From Hofstenia miamia (Eukaryota > Xenacoelomorpha > Acoela): a DNA stretch of 64,000 nt. The DNA lies in the NCBI GenBank assembly GCA_004352715.1, contig SCFE01000022.1, forward strand, positions 1,043,161 to 1,107,160, given 5' to 3'. The notes beneath the pieces were generated by a model. The model was not told the DNA's origin. It searched no databases and worked only from the letters and a program-made list of their open reading frames with translations. The translations under genes and the position numbers were made by a program. Each line of letters starts with the position of its first letter. Positions within the stretch are counted from its first letter, which is position 1. Below, piece by piece: positions 58,901 to 61,842 of the stretch.

Positions 58901-60355
58901 TCAGTTAGGACCATAATTAACTTAAAAGAACCAAGTCTGTCTCCAACTATATGTATTTGTAAACAAAGTTTTATTTGAAAAATACCGTTTACAGAGTTGT
59001 TTATAAATTCTTAAAAAAAGGTTTTGTTAAATGCTAAAATGCATGTACGTACAATAGAAATAGACTTTTTCTTTACTCGTACAGTACTTGCTTCATCTGA
59101 TTCCATGGGCGAAGCTGGCCTTGCAATTCCACCATGAGTTCTGTCCCATCTCTCCAATAACTTAGCAACGTCACTACGCAGAGCTTCATACAGCTTAAAC
59201 CTAAATCAACGCTTAAAATATACTTAGTTTTGAAATGGACAGCATTTAAAAATGTTGTAAATGCGTACAGAAAATATAAAAATACGCGAAAATACGTAGT
59301 TTACACTCAATTTTTGAATACGCTTAAAACTACGTACAAATGCATTATTTACGGTTATATGACACATTTTTTAACTTACGGTAAAAGCCAATGTTCAGTC
59401 AAGTGAGACATTAGAAGGATAGGGTTACCCCTGTCGTAAACAAAGAATCGTAATCATTGCAAAAAACTTGTTAAAAAATCGATTCTTAAAACAGAGATTT
59501 TATGTATTTCATACAACTTATTAAAATAAGTAAAATACGTATTTTATAGTCGGTTTTTAAAATACAAAAAAGACATATTCAACAATTATATTTTTACCTC
59601 TAATTTTTAAAACTGAAAATTCAGTTTTTTAATGAACCATTTTAACTAATCAAATCTCGACGCATCATTACTTTCGAATATTACAACCTTCTTTGGATTG
59701 AAAAATTGAAGACTTAAAATTTTCTATATAAATTATCCATGCATTTTCTGCCTTATCAAAATTTGAAAAATATCCATCGAAATTATTTTTCTCAAATAAA
59801 CCGCATAATTCAACCAGTTTACGTTTGGTTATGAAATTTAAATCTGCATTAGACTGACCGTGTATTCAGTACAAGTTCTTCATCTGAAAGGTGAATTTGT
59901 GTATTTTCTTCCGGTGTGTCACTCATGCTGTTTGCGTTTGTATGCGTGCTTGGTTTTTTGATCACTTTCCTAAAAAATAAATTTCAAATAAACGTAGACA
60001 CTTCTTAAATTTTGCTGGTAAAACAAAAGGACAGTTGGACAAAAACAAATGTGTAATATAAAAAATAAAACCATTGGATTGGGACATTCAACGTTTGAAA
60101 CGTATTTACAATGAATTACTATTAACCTTAAACAGCCTAACATCCGTTTTAAAGGAAAAACCGTTTTTCTACATTTACAAAGACTTTTCTCCAAGCCTAT
60201 TACCAAATTTGAAAATTTTGGGCCATGGGTAGATCGATTGGGGAACATGCTTTAATGCAATGTTGAAGATTTCTATTAAAGCGTATTGCTGTGACTGAAG
60301 TTGTTCAAAAGATTTACGATTTTCTTTGAACATTTCGATAATTTTTGAAAAAGAT
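21787..60355 (-). CDS. HYDIN: HYDIN, axonemal central-pair protein (gene span, partial)
   Basis: About 19 coding exons spread over 38 kb encode roughly 800 residues of the large ASH/MSP-domain protein HYDIN. It sits on the C2 microtubule of the ciliary central pair and is needed for ciliary or sperm motility. The segments GVCAFPDICREP, TFEFGPLL, AFPKSVGEVKD, CIKDNPEPFSFNVSCQGV, KNPTLLPVAWKI and EAYDVLLDISFPKG have clear counterparts in vertebrate HYDIN in the same order. Most exon junctions match in phase; one exon is missing between 23220 and 21921. The N-terminus lies to the right of the window. The C-terminus is not found after 21787. One intron holds the sulfotransferase cluster. Confidence 0.93.
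21934..22323. repeat. (TA)n microsatellites in HYDIN intron
   Basis: TA tracts lie at 21934-21965 and 22302-22323. At 22145-22260 a short direct repeat (catTGAGTYCGTATATTTAA-like) occurs twice. Confidence 0.8.
21966..23219. other. HYDIN intron, at least one exon unaccounted for
   Basis: The exon at 23220 ends in phase 0, but the exon at 21921 needs two preceding bases. A linking exon, expected from the family, should lie here. The only candidate acceptor (ctgtaattgcag near 22440) gives a stop in the required frame. Confidence 0.5.
23220..23385 (-). CDS. HYDIN: HYDIN exon
   Basis: The acceptor is tatttttag; the first base completes AAG with the exon ending at 23462. It encodes FEIVKDSKNEFHKVFEFSPN, then LLPTDRPFSLTIQFLTKHEL and ALFKCT, an ASH-domain strand pattern. 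The donor is TGCACG|gttagt. Confidence 0.9.
23462..23561 (-). CDS. HYDIN: HYDIN exon
   Basis: The acceptor is aatattttag and the donor is TTCAA|gtatga. It encodes LDGGLDFGNTKVGEEVKQVL then LKNKGKYEIQF. GLDFG and NKGKYEI are conserved in HYDIN. The two leading bases match the phase of both possible upstream partners (24602 or the microexon at 24548). Confidence 0.93.
24038..24373. repeat. Three-copy tandem repeat, ~113-116 bp unit
   Basis: Units start at about 24038, 24151 and 24267 with tcaattgcgccctcaaa. They contain gatgatgaacgagagtgaaa and end catctt. The units are almost identical. This lies in a HYDIN intron, and the frames read through it have no meaning. Confidence 0.95.
24548..24553 (-). 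CDS. HYDIN: Candidate 6-nt HYDIN microexon
   Basis: AATGTG is preceded by a strong acceptor (ttattttatttttgcag) and followed by a consensus donor (gtaagtt). It is 48 bases downstream of the exon ending at 24602. Inclusion turns FPK-G-LDGG into FPK-EC-GLDGG without changing frame. Skipping also keeps the frame, and gives a length closer to vertebrate HYDIN. Confidence 0.5.
24602..24903 (-). CDS. HYDIN: HYDIN exon downstream of the giant intron
   Basis: The acceptor is tgtttag. The first base completes AGA with the CAC-AG left at 48827. It encodes 100 residues: KDTKTVILKNPTLLPVAWKI, QGVIDPQSQFVLEGFF, RMEIFDVDRLLPVAQTE and EAYDVLLDISFPKG. This is one of the best conserved HYDIN stretches, and the phase match proves which exons flank the intron at 24904-48826. 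Confidence 0.95.
25920..26010. repeat. Short inverted repeat, CGGGATT-rich
   Basis: CAAACTTTTAAATTCGGGAT and the inverted CGGATTTAAAAGTTTG lie back to back, with several CGGGATT/AATCCCG words. This is probably the end of a small non-autonomous element. Boundaries are unclear. Confidence 0.45.
26219..26250. repeat. (TA)n microsatellite
   Basis: TA dinucleotide tract. Confidence 0.9.
26396..26606. repeat. Imperfect (TA)n/(TATTA)n tract
   Basis: About 210 bases of TA-rich imperfect repeat. Open frames here are low-complexity artefacts. Confidence 0.9.
26607..26753. repeat. Direct duplicate, copy 1 (pairs with 27121-27268)
   Basis: About 145 bases, including aaatacgcacagaactrtaa and attcagcttgctttgyatag, recur at 27121-27268 with few changes. 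Each copy directly follows a TA tract. Confidence 0.85.
26995..27120. repeat. (TA)n tract
   Basis: TA-rich imperfect repeat preceding the second duplicate copy. Confidence 0.9.
27121..27268. repeat. Direct duplicate, copy 2
   Basis: Second copy of the 26607-26753 segment, lying just downstream (in minus orientation) of the shortened sulfotransferase gene. Confidence 0.85.
27422..28291 (-). CDS. Cytosolic sulfotransferase-like, shortened C-terminus (copy 1)
   Basis: A single-exon frame of 289 residues. Members of this family move a sulfuryl group from PAPS to small hydroxylated or amine substrates in the cytosol. Seen here: PAPS 5'-phosphosulfate loop FPRVGTTLTQT (residues 60-70), His117 in LLKSHL (catalytic-base position), 3'-phosphate site VVRNFYDCLISNYNFY (137-152), KYEDIV (208-213), and IREGKTDKG (261-269) at the usual RKGxxGDW position. 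The start MTEPQLQILR aligns with all paralogs. It ends at KFKSEL, about nine residues before its paralogs. The sequence after the stop is unrelated, so the tail was probably lost by a rearrangement next to the TA-rich duplication. Confidence 0.85.
   Translation of the reverse strand: MTEPQLQILRQVTNDEGNESVCYKINGEYREDNEFSASTEFWKRLFSLPIYEDDRFIVTFPRVGTTLTQTIILSLLSKDFAHDKFLNSSPFIDLVMKNYDGLKLAKEAERPRLLKSHLITTLMPKQYFVARPKTLIVVRNFYDCLISNYNFYLNSSTYRSLNPDLNFEKFFKYMVEDELHCYGSIFRWHKLWLEFATSEGSGHCLVIKYEDIVNNKVATTKEMAKFLNIGVSEFSLKKAEEASDFKAMQKRFDNFFLKNFIREGKTDKGQNQFSEAQRKRLMTKFKSEL
28292..30027. other. Intergenic within the cluster
   Basis: AT-rich. No element, RNA or further coding frame could be supported. 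Confidence 0.5.
30028..30924 (-). CDS. Cytosolic sulfotransferase-like (copy 2)
   Basis: A single-exon gene of 298 residues from MAEPELQILREV. The open frame extends 27 codons further upstream to 31005, but the internal ATG aligns with the starts of all paralogs and is preferred. It has the FARVGTTLTQT loop, LLKTHL with the catalytic-position His, VVRNFFDCLMSNYHFY, KYEDIV, and FIREGKANKGG. It ends LGELANLIEM, the usual tail of this family. Its C-terminal half is nearly identical to the plus-strand pseudogene at 32665-33536, so the two arose by a recent inverted duplication. The substrate cannot be told from sequence. Confidence 0.9.
   Translation of the reverse strand: MAEPELQILREVADDEGNRFVAYKINGEYREDNEFSVSTEFWKRLLSLPIYEDDRCVVTFARVGTTLTQTILLSLLSKDFAQDQFLRSSPFIDLKAHDYNGIELALAAERPRLLKTHLITTLMPRDYFIAKPKSIIVVRNFFDCLMSNYHFYKRYAPYKMLNLAANFDEFFKYMVEDELHGYGSIFRWHKFWLKYATSEGRDHCLVIKYEDIVNNKIDTTRKMANFFNIEFTEESLKKAEEDSNFGKMQVRFEEFYIKNFIREGKANKGGPAFSQDQVNLLQTKFKKELGELANLIEM
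30925..32664. other. Spacer between divergent copies 2 and 3
   Basis: About 1.7 kb lies between two head-to-head family members and could hold a shared upstream region. No motif was recognised. Confidence 0.4.
32665..33536 (+). pseudogene. Sulfotransferase pseudogene with frame-shifting deletion (copy 3)
   Basis: It opens with MAEPELQILREATDDAGN and reads normally to GEYREDTHF. It then loses about ten codons that paralogs have around the STEFWKRL segment, and changes frame. The original frame hits a stop within about 20 codons. The shifted frame recovers SLPIYEDD, RVGTTLTQT and everything to the normal end LANLIEM. From the internal Met at 32943 a 197-residue frame stays open, but it would lack the PAPS loop. 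All later motifs (LLKTHL, VVRNFFDCL, FIREGKAN) are intact, so the lesion is recent. It could instead be a sequencing or assembly error. Confidence 0.88.
33922..34818 (+). CDS. Cytosolic sulfotransferase-like (copy 4)
   Basis: A single-exon gene of 298 residues, MMDVEIKILKEI to LASLIEK, on the plus strand about 390 bases after the pseudogene. It has TFPRVGTTLTQT, LLKTHL, VLRNIYDCLISNYYFY, KYEDIV and FVREGQIGKG. It is the most divergent member of the left-hand group (for example VYKHYDGWKAATECERPR in the middle). There are no in-frame stops or missing segments. It probably acts as a soluble PAPS-dependent enzyme, if the altered loop still binds PAPS. Confidence 0.9.
   Translation: MMDVEIKILKEITDEDGEKCVCYMINDEYREGSQITATVDYWKRLFTMPVYEDDMFIATFPRVGTTLTQTIILSLLSKKYGCDEYMNQSPFIELVYKHYDGWKAATECERPRLLKTHLITTLMPKQYFSVRPKSVIVLRNIYDCLISNYYFYMSIPVYRTIHKDVTFDEFFNYMVVDELHCYGSIFRWHKFWLKYATSQGSDHCLIIKYEDIVNDKVATTNKIAGFFSINACGASLKRVEEATEFKAMQQRFESFLVKNFVREGQIGKGRNELSENQRILLRKKLDAELGDLASLIEK
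34819..35444. other. Intergenic between convergent copies 4 and 5
   Basis: About 600 bases between two converging 3' ends. AT-rich. No further feature was recognised. Confidence 0.5.
35445..36338 (-). CDS. Cytosolic sulfotransferase-like (copy 5)
   Basis: A single-exon gene of 297 residues from MEPEIKILREAVDEEGG. The frame is open 27 codons further upstream (to 36419), but the MEP start is shared with copies 6 and 7. It has TYARVGTTLMQT, with Ala replacing Pro in the loop, LLKTHL, VIRNYYDCMVSNYHFY, NYKDLVEDKVATV, and FIREGQNNKG. It ends LGELVNLIKM. Together with copies 6 and 7 it forms a right-hand subfamily marked by KVFEDDTF and SWFKWHK. Confidence 0.9.
   Translation of the reverse strand: MEPEIKILREAVDEEGGKSVCYTVNGEYIEHTHLTANAEFWKNIFNMKVFEDDTFIVTYARVGTTLMQTILLSLLSKDFASDQLFKSSPFIEDKRETYDGVEAAENSQRPRLLKTHLNTTLMPSVYFERKPKSVIVIRNYYDCMVSNYHFYRDLPFFRGLYKDLTFDQFFEVFVEKEMHACGSWFKWHKFWLEYATTIGNDHCLIVNYKDLVEDKVATVGHISRFLGIAASQESLVKVEEDSDFKAMQNRFKDFGMQNFIREGQNNKGRELFSEKQLVFFKEKVDKELGELVNLIKM
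36339..37182. other. Intergenic within the cluster
   Basis: AT-rich; nothing recognised. Confidence 0.5.
37188..37980 (+). repeat. Shuffled tandem duplication with exon-like unit
   Basis: Three blocks recur: A (37188-37249 and 37523-37585), B (37311-37522 and 37645-37857) and C (37579-37644 and 37914-37980). Block B contains a frame between a good acceptor (atttttcag) and a GT donor: 37345-37460 and 37679-37794, reading DEPYQITSTGDARILLKGVL then FTLRALPLPMRLIN. Both copies stay open. The origin is not recognised. Confidence 0.75.
38588..38809. mobile_element. hAT-like MITE with CGGGTACCCG end, copy 2
   Basis: It is the same family as 20431-20703 but inverted. The left end AGAAAGTGACAATATTTATT matches the complement of that element's right end. 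The right end ATCGGGTACCCGATTTCACT with CTCTAGTT matches its left end. Confidence 0.65.
39000..39480 (-). pseudogene. Possible decayed LINE fragment
   Basis: The minus strand has a long hydrophobic frame (LLWSYHTNVILKKATSSSF...), and the composition is purine-rich on the plus strand, like the clearer LINE relic at 45-46.3 kb. No diagnostic motif was found, so the call is weak. Confidence 0.25.
40366..40702 (+). mobile_element. Mariner-type element, 5' fragment with N-terminal transposase domain
   Basis: It starts CAGGGTGTTCATAAAGTCTC after TA, a Tc1/mariner-type terminus. The following frame reads SVKEEFQRRFPQREVPRRD then VSDLISKFKAETLYLFG, a helix-turn-helix of the kind at the start of arthropod mariner-like transposases (DUF4817). 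It breaks off at 40702, where sequence duplicated at 42208 begins. The 3' part is absent. Confidence 0.7.
40703..40760. repeat. Duplicate of 42208-42266 next to a gap
   Basis: ACTAGATCAATTGGACTTGT and the following ~40 bases are identical to 42206-42266. The copy here ends exactly at the N run (40760-40870), followed by a TA tract. This suggests an assembly duplicate. Confidence 0.8.
41090..41897. mobile_element. Non-autonomous TIR element (~0.8 kb)
   Basis: Inverted termini ATAACCCAAAAACATTTTTG (left) and CAAAAACATTTATTGGGTTAT-type right end enclose AT-rich sequence. The inner ends carry GGTTGCAG / CTGCAACC. There is no coding frame. The superfamily is unclear. Confidence 0.7.
42119..42406 (+). 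pseudogene. Unidentified coding-like fragment
   Basis: The frame gives VSEYGPYLLDQLDLFVRDIY then HFSEGFKKKCHKLSHRQRIF. Its middle 60 bases are duplicated beside the gap at 40760. It could be part of a transposon gene. No family is recognised. Confidence 0.3.
43150..43205 (-). pseudogene. Sulfotransferase C-terminal relic
   Basis: ATGGGGATCTATATTTTTAT and the next 30 bases match the 3' ends of copies 5-7 (minus strand, LGELVNLIKM-stop region), including flanking AATGGGGATC, but with stops. It is a remnant of an extra family copy between copies 5 and 6. Confidence 0.65.
43790..44683 (-). CDS. Cytosolic sulfotransferase-like (copy 6)
   Basis: A single-exon gene of 297 residues from MEPEIKILREVVDEKGGK (the open frame reaches 44755, but the MEP start aligns with its sisters). 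It has TYARVGTTLMQT, LLKTHLIKTLMPSEYF, VVRNFYDCMVSNYNFY, NYKDLVEDKVATV, and FIREGQNNKG, ending LGERVTLIKM. It is very close to copies 5 and 7. There are no internal stops. It sits 7.5 kb from copy 5, with a relic of another copy in between. Confidence 0.9.
   Translation of the reverse strand: MEPEIKILREVVDEKGGKTSCYTVNGEYREHNHITANAEFWEKIFNMKVFEDDTFVITYARVGTTLMQTILLSLLSKDFASDQLFKSSPFIEYKSETYDGIEAAQDSQRPRLLKTHLIKTLMPSEYFERKPKSVIVVRNFYDCMVSNYNFYLNNPTLKRLYKDLTFDQFYELFVDKEIHSCGSWFKWHKLWLEYATTIGEDHCLIVNYKDLVEDKVATVEKIAQFLGISASQESLVKVEEDSDFKTMQDRFKDFGVKNFIREGQNNKGRELFSENQLALFKEKVDKELGERVTLIKM
44989..46330 (-). pseudogene. Decayed non-LTR retrotransposon (LINE) reverse transcriptase
   Basis: Minus-strand pieces in broken frames follow the order of a Jockey/CR1/L2-like reverse transcriptase: TSTFPKIWKTALVVPIFKTR, then YKPISIFSHLSLTFKRSIF (RT motifs 1-2), SKSQYRF, FDKVLHCILLTKRSKFHISH, and LNLRNLGVIISFSLSW (the LGV motif after the active site). 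Many stops and frameshifts show that it is dead. It lies between sulfotransferase copies 6 and 7. No endonuclease was recognised. Confidence 0.75.
46331..47741. other. Intergenic within the cluster
   Basis: AT-rich with scattered GC-richer words (for example GTGACCCGATTGACCCGG near 47522). No gene or element with clear ends was found. Confidence 0.45.
47742..48635 (-). CDS. Cytosolic sulfotransferase-like (copy 7)
   Basis: A single-exon gene of 297 residues from MEPQIKILREAVDEEGGK (frame open to 48725). It has TYPRVGTTLMQT, retaining Pro in the loop, LLKTHLIKSLIPSEYF, VVRNYYDCLVSNFNFY, NYKDLVEDKVANV, and YIREGQTNKG, ending LGELVNLIKM. Its start is only about 190 bases from the HYDIN exon ending at 48827, on the same strand, so it lies immediately inside the intron's 5' end. 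It has no intron of its own. Confidence 0.9.
   Translation of the reverse strand: MEPQIKILREAVDEEGGKSICYTVNGEYREHNHLSATPEFWKKIFNLKVFEDDTFIITYPRVGTTLMQTILLSILSKDFGSTQILKSSPFIELKSEEYDGVALTERLQRPRLLKTHLIKSLIPSEYFERKPKSVIVVRNYYDCLVSNFNFYLTNPNLKRLYKDLTFDQFFEVFVEKEIQSYGSWFKWHKLWLEYATTAGKDHCLIVNYKDLVEDKVANVEKIAQFLGIRASQESLKKAEEDSDFKTMKDRFKDFGVKNYIREGQTNKGKEKFTERQLSLFKEKVDKELGELVNLIKM
48827..49011 (-). CDS. HYDIN: HYDIN exon upstream of the giant intron
   Basis: The acceptor is catattttag and the donor is CACAG|gtaaac. It encodes EIILYAFPKSVGEVKDVVIA, then CIKDNPEPFSFNVSCQGVK and FHFDKVLMHR. The NPEP...CQGV and LLxHR segments are classic HYDIN. It leaves AG, completed at 24903. Confidence 0.95.
49163..49525. 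mobile_element. hAT-type MITE with CTCGG subterminal arrays
   Basis: Termini CAGAGTTGTCAACGAGC and GCTCGTTGACAAGTCTG are flanked by a perfect 8-bp duplication TTCCGGTT (49155-49162, 49526-49533). Inside each end are runs of CTCGG. It lies in a HYDIN intron. The 72-bp element at 63137 belongs to the same family. Confidence 0.92.
49787..49940 (-). CDS. HYDIN: HYDIN exon
   Basis: The acceptor is cctaatttag and the donor is AGAGAT|gtaagt. The first base completes GAG with the exon ending at 49981. It encodes KDAFVENFETVNFVNNSGFP, EVCVLSDSSDNCFMISNEVL and KIEPGERD, an ASH-type domain. Confidence 0.93.
49981..50094 (-). CDS. HYDIN: HYDIN exon
   Basis: The acceptor is cagaatttag and the donor is GATGA|gtatgt. 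It encodes SLFSSCTKKKHKVIAKSYSF then TKTFEFGPLLANKPRDE. FEFGPLL opens an ASH domain conserved in HYDIN. One leading base completes GGG with the exon ending at 52177. Confidence 0.93.
50376..50664. mobile_element. hAT-type MITE, GGGCC-rich ends, copy 2
   Basis: Termini CAGGCCCGCGGCTTGC and the complement of GCCACGGCCCTG, with flanks GGATTCCG / GGATTCTG as an 8-bp duplication with one change. The internal sequence is the reverse complement of the 18250-18524 element. Confidence 0.85.
50665..52176. other. HYDIN intron
   Basis: AT-rich. No supported gene or element; small frames near 50815-51015 show no family features. Confidence 0.5.
52177..52359 (-). CDS. HYDIN: HYDIN exon
   Basis: The acceptor is catccattttag and the donor is CCAGG|gtattt. 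It encodes LKHLRWTIPPRGSRDFRVKF, GSFDETLNFEVVGTRRRF and GVCAFPDICREPG. The last segment (GVCAFPxIxREP) is diagnostic for HYDIN. It starts with one base completing AGG. Confidence 0.95.
52405..52567 (-). CDS. HYDIN: HYDIN exon
   Basis: The acceptor is aattgtttag and the donor is CCAAG|gtgaat. It encodes a Lys/Ala-rich linker (KKDARDAKSRGAAAKESKGK), then EKLSKVGIEYDASSMIVEET and PDQLP. Both junction phases fit the neighbouring exons. Confidence 0.9.
52568..53289. other. HYDIN intron, left part
   Basis: AT-rich and non-coding. Nothing was recognised before the mariner fragment at 53290. Confidence 0.5.
53290..53720 (+). pseudogene. Mariner/Tc1 transposase fragment
   Basis: Broken plus-strand frames read VLWTDDEYFNLCKKVHSFGE (around the second catalytic Asp), then NFLMVWLQCSLREELFFYD and NITGVKYYEMLENHVELFL. 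This matches the DDE region of arthropod mariner-type transposases. Stops and missing segments make it a relic. A separate MITE begins at 53756. Confidence 0.75.
53756..54511. mobile_element. Mariner-type MITE with internal hairpin and direct repeats
   Basis: Termini CAGGGTGTCCGTTAAGTCTG and the complement of CAGACTTTGTGGACCCCTG, flanked by TA. Inside are direct repeats of CTAACGGCAGTGTGCGAGGG (near 53961 and 54014). Two long arms also pair: about 54075-54165 (ATGAACTATATCAAGTGCCC...) with about 54310-54415. Confidence 0.85.
54945..55024 (-). CDS. HYDIN: HYDIN exon after a 42-nt intron
   Basis: The acceptor is cgaatgctttag and the donor is AAGAAAG|gtaaaa. It encodes NLLIERSAAKKKVEEPKTEV then KFKEKK, a charged linker. 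It is separated from the next upstream exon by only 42 bases. Confidence 0.9.
55067..55203 (-). CDS. HYDIN: HYDIN exon
   Basis: The acceptor is gatcttagag (phase 0) and the donor is GATCC|gtaagt. It encodes GMGKGPNGPPLPPPAVFQVV, NYPHVRENAKHTVENFHFLA and VNQDDP. PLPPxxVFQVVxYP fits HYDIN. Confidence 0.9.
55350..56630. mobile_element. Probable hAT-type element with CGGATC arrays at both ends
   Basis: The left end CAGAGATTGAATCGGATCGG continues as a GGATC run. The right end has (CGGATC)n at about 56588-56615 followed by CCGATTATATTTTCAG, a partly decayed inverse of the left end. The interior is about 1.2 kb, AT-rich and non-coding. Confidence 0.6.
56648..57036 (-). mobile_element. Penelope-like element tail with inverted flanks
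   Basis: The minus strand encodes MRGHLRSEIYCHEHAPKRKN then FTVLMKTKHTKIAEPIFI and a stop, the GIY-YIG C-terminus also found at 14.7 kb. The 3' tail holds CTGACGATGAGTGGGGACAC then TCGAAACATG. The same ~70 bases appear inverted at the other end (56966-57036). TA tracts bracket the unit (56630, 57060), as for the other copy. Confidence 0.8.
57178..57468. mobile_element. hAT-type MITE with GGGCT words
   Basis: Termini CAGAGATGG / CCATCTCTG, flanked by ATGTATAT and ATGTATGT (8-bp duplication with one change). Near the ends are GGGTGGTGATTGGGCTGGG and its relatives. No coding frame. Confidence 0.85.
57519..57674 (-). CDS. HYDIN: HYDIN exon
   Basis: The acceptor is atttttag and the donor is GAGGAA|gtatat; phase 0 at both ends (52 codons). 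It encodes SQSKSSENSEKTDSDTKPKL, then EIGVPQITIDAAEFENSML and QHLPTPEE, a linker preceding the next ASH unit. Confidence 0.85.
57977..58096 (-). CDS. HYDIN: HYDIN exon
   Basis: The acceptor is gtgttaattag and the donor is TCAAAG|gttgat; 40 codons, phase 0. It encodes a basic linker (IPVQKTPNRQSKPSARGKRL ... RSRKKTVSPNKSK). The assignment to HYDIN rests on order and phase. Confidence 0.8.
58149..58199 (-). CDS. HYDIN: HYDIN small exon (51 nt)
   Basis: The acceptor is catttttgcag and the donor is GAAGAG|gtaaca. 17 codons, QGSVNVSDEEENRNMEE, phase 0 at both ends. Confidence 0.75.
58554..58598 (-). CDS. HYDIN: HYDIN small exon (45 nt)
   Basis: The acceptor is gagaattttag and the donor is AACCAG|gtttgc. 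15 codons, AAVFRWKKLSPRYNQ, phase 0 at both ends. Its short length and weaker donor leave some doubt. Confidence 0.6.
59053..59200 (-). CDS. HYDIN: HYDIN exon
   Basis: The acceptor is gttgatttag and the donor is TCTATT|gtacgt. One base completes CGG with the exon ending at 59859. It encodes FKLYEALRSDVAKLLERWDR, THGGIARPASPM and KKKSISI. The RFKLYE...RWDR segment resembles the HYDIN linker region. Confidence 0.85.
59859..59969 (-). CDS. HYDIN: HYDIN exon
   Basis: The acceptor is tttattttttag and the donor is ACACG|gtcagt. It encodes KVIKKPSTHTNANSMSDTPE then IHLSDEELVLNTR. The phase fits the exon at 59200 and the candidate at 60179. Confidence 0.85.
60179..60355 (-). CDS. HYDIN: HYDIN, candidate upstream exon
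   Basis: The frame reads SFSKIIEMFKENRKSFEQLQ, IEIFNIALKHVPQSIYPW and NRLGEKS, ending TCTTT|gtaaat. The two leftover bases join the exon at 59969 in phase. The 5' limit is uncertain because the acceptor near 60355 (atgaag) lacks a pyrimidine tract. Confidence 0.5.
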
Positions 60356-60434
60356 GTCAATTCTCTTCATACCCATACCTATTGCTGATGTAGTTATATC
60401 GTTTTGAGCATATAGAAGCAACAAAGAACTCTGA

Positions 60435-60530
60435 TTGTTTCTTCATATGTGGGGGTCGAACACCCCTGCACCCGAAGTCTTGGCGCAAAGGCGCATCTCG
60501 ATGGGACAGAGCCAGGTTGCTGATTTAGAG
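60435..60530 (-). other. GC-rich insert with tRNA-like B box
   Basis: In an AT-rich background, the minus strand reads CGAGATGCGCCTTTGCGCCA, then GGGGTGTTCGACCCCC, a T-arm-like hairpin close to a tRNA B box. It may be the head of a tRNA-derived SINE. A full cloverleaf was not found. Confidence 0.3.
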
Positions 60531-61532
60531 TGAAACAAAGAAAGGTCAGACTCTCCTCTATCATTCAGTTTTTCAGATTAAGCATAGCTTTAATAGTTTT
60601 TGAGCTATTAGTGTTTAAAAAAAATTATATTATAATTGAAATTTTTAAAAAATCCACAGCTGTTTAAGGTTAAATTGAAGAAAAAATAGTGACTTACAGA
60701 TGAAAAACGTTATGTACACAAAACAGGGAAGGCTTGTCAGGGTTGACATTTCATTCTTTCTGTAAAAACTAATGCTAACGATTTTCAAAATAAACTAAAT
60801 TAGATGGCTTTGCTAAACCTCTAATGTTAGATGTTCTAATGTTATCGTTTGCAAACAGAAATGTAATTTTAACAACATAAAATTAACCAATTTCTCAGAT
60901 TTGGAAATCAGAAATTTCAGGAAAAGTAAGCTAGCTACATAAATATGTCTAAGTGCAACTTCTATTCCATTTTGAATCACGATACATTTCCAAAAAATAC
61001 AACATACTGTTTGCATTTGCAAAAAATTATTAAGGCTGCGGTTAGAATACGTGTTTGGAAACAAGAAAAATTACAAAATTCACGTCACATTGCTAATTAT
61101 CTCGGTGGTTGGATGTGCGATTGTACCAAAATGTGACAGATCACACGTGACTAAACACATAGTCTATCCGTAGCCTAAGGAGCATTTGATAGTTATTATT
61201 TCAGATTTCATTATAGTCAATGTCTAATCACGATTTATCTTCAATGTTTGTTGTTTAATATCATTTGAAACTTCAATGTTTGCAATAATTTTTAATACTC
61301 ATCAGTTGCAAACAAACATCCATTCAATGGCAGGTGCTAACAAGTTACTAAAGAAGTAAGCAGCGTGCTAAGCAATATTTATATTCTATTAAAACTAGAA
61401 AAGAAAAATTGGTAACAATTGAAGCAATCAGTTGCATGCAGATATATTTAGGTGCCAAAGTCAATTCTGTGTATGGCCTATGTTCTTGTAAATACATAGA
61501 CACTGTTGATCCAAACCCAGAGTGACTCTCTT
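60531..61532. other. HYDIN intron or upstream region
   Basis: AT-rich. No further HYDIN exon was recognised. Confidence 0.4.
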
Positions 61533-61834
61533 CACTAGCGTAGCCAGGGGGGCGGGCGGCCACCCCTCCCCCCCCCNNNNNNNNNNNNNNNNNNNNNNNN
61601 NNNNNNNNNNNNNNNNNNNNNNNNNNNNNNNNNNNNNNNNNNNNNNNNNNNNNNNNNNNNNNNNNNNNNNNNNNNNNNNNNNNNNNNNNNNNNNNNNNNN
61701 NNNNNNNNNNNNNNNNNNNNNNNNNNNNNNNNNNNNNNNNNNNNNNNNNNNNNNNNNNNNNNNNNNNNNNNNNNNNNNNNNNNNNNNNNNNNNNNNNNNN
61801 NNNNNNNNNNNNNNNNATCTTGGCCACGCTAGTG
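61533..61834. mobile_element. hAT-type element with internal assembly gap
   Basis: Termini CACTAGCGTAGCCAGG and the complement of TGGCCACGCTAGTG, flanked by a perfect 8-bp duplication ACTCTCTT (61525-61532, 61835-61842). The interior is mostly an N run (61577-61816), preceded by a C-rich tract. Confidence 0.9.
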
Positions 61835-61842
61835 ACTCTCTT

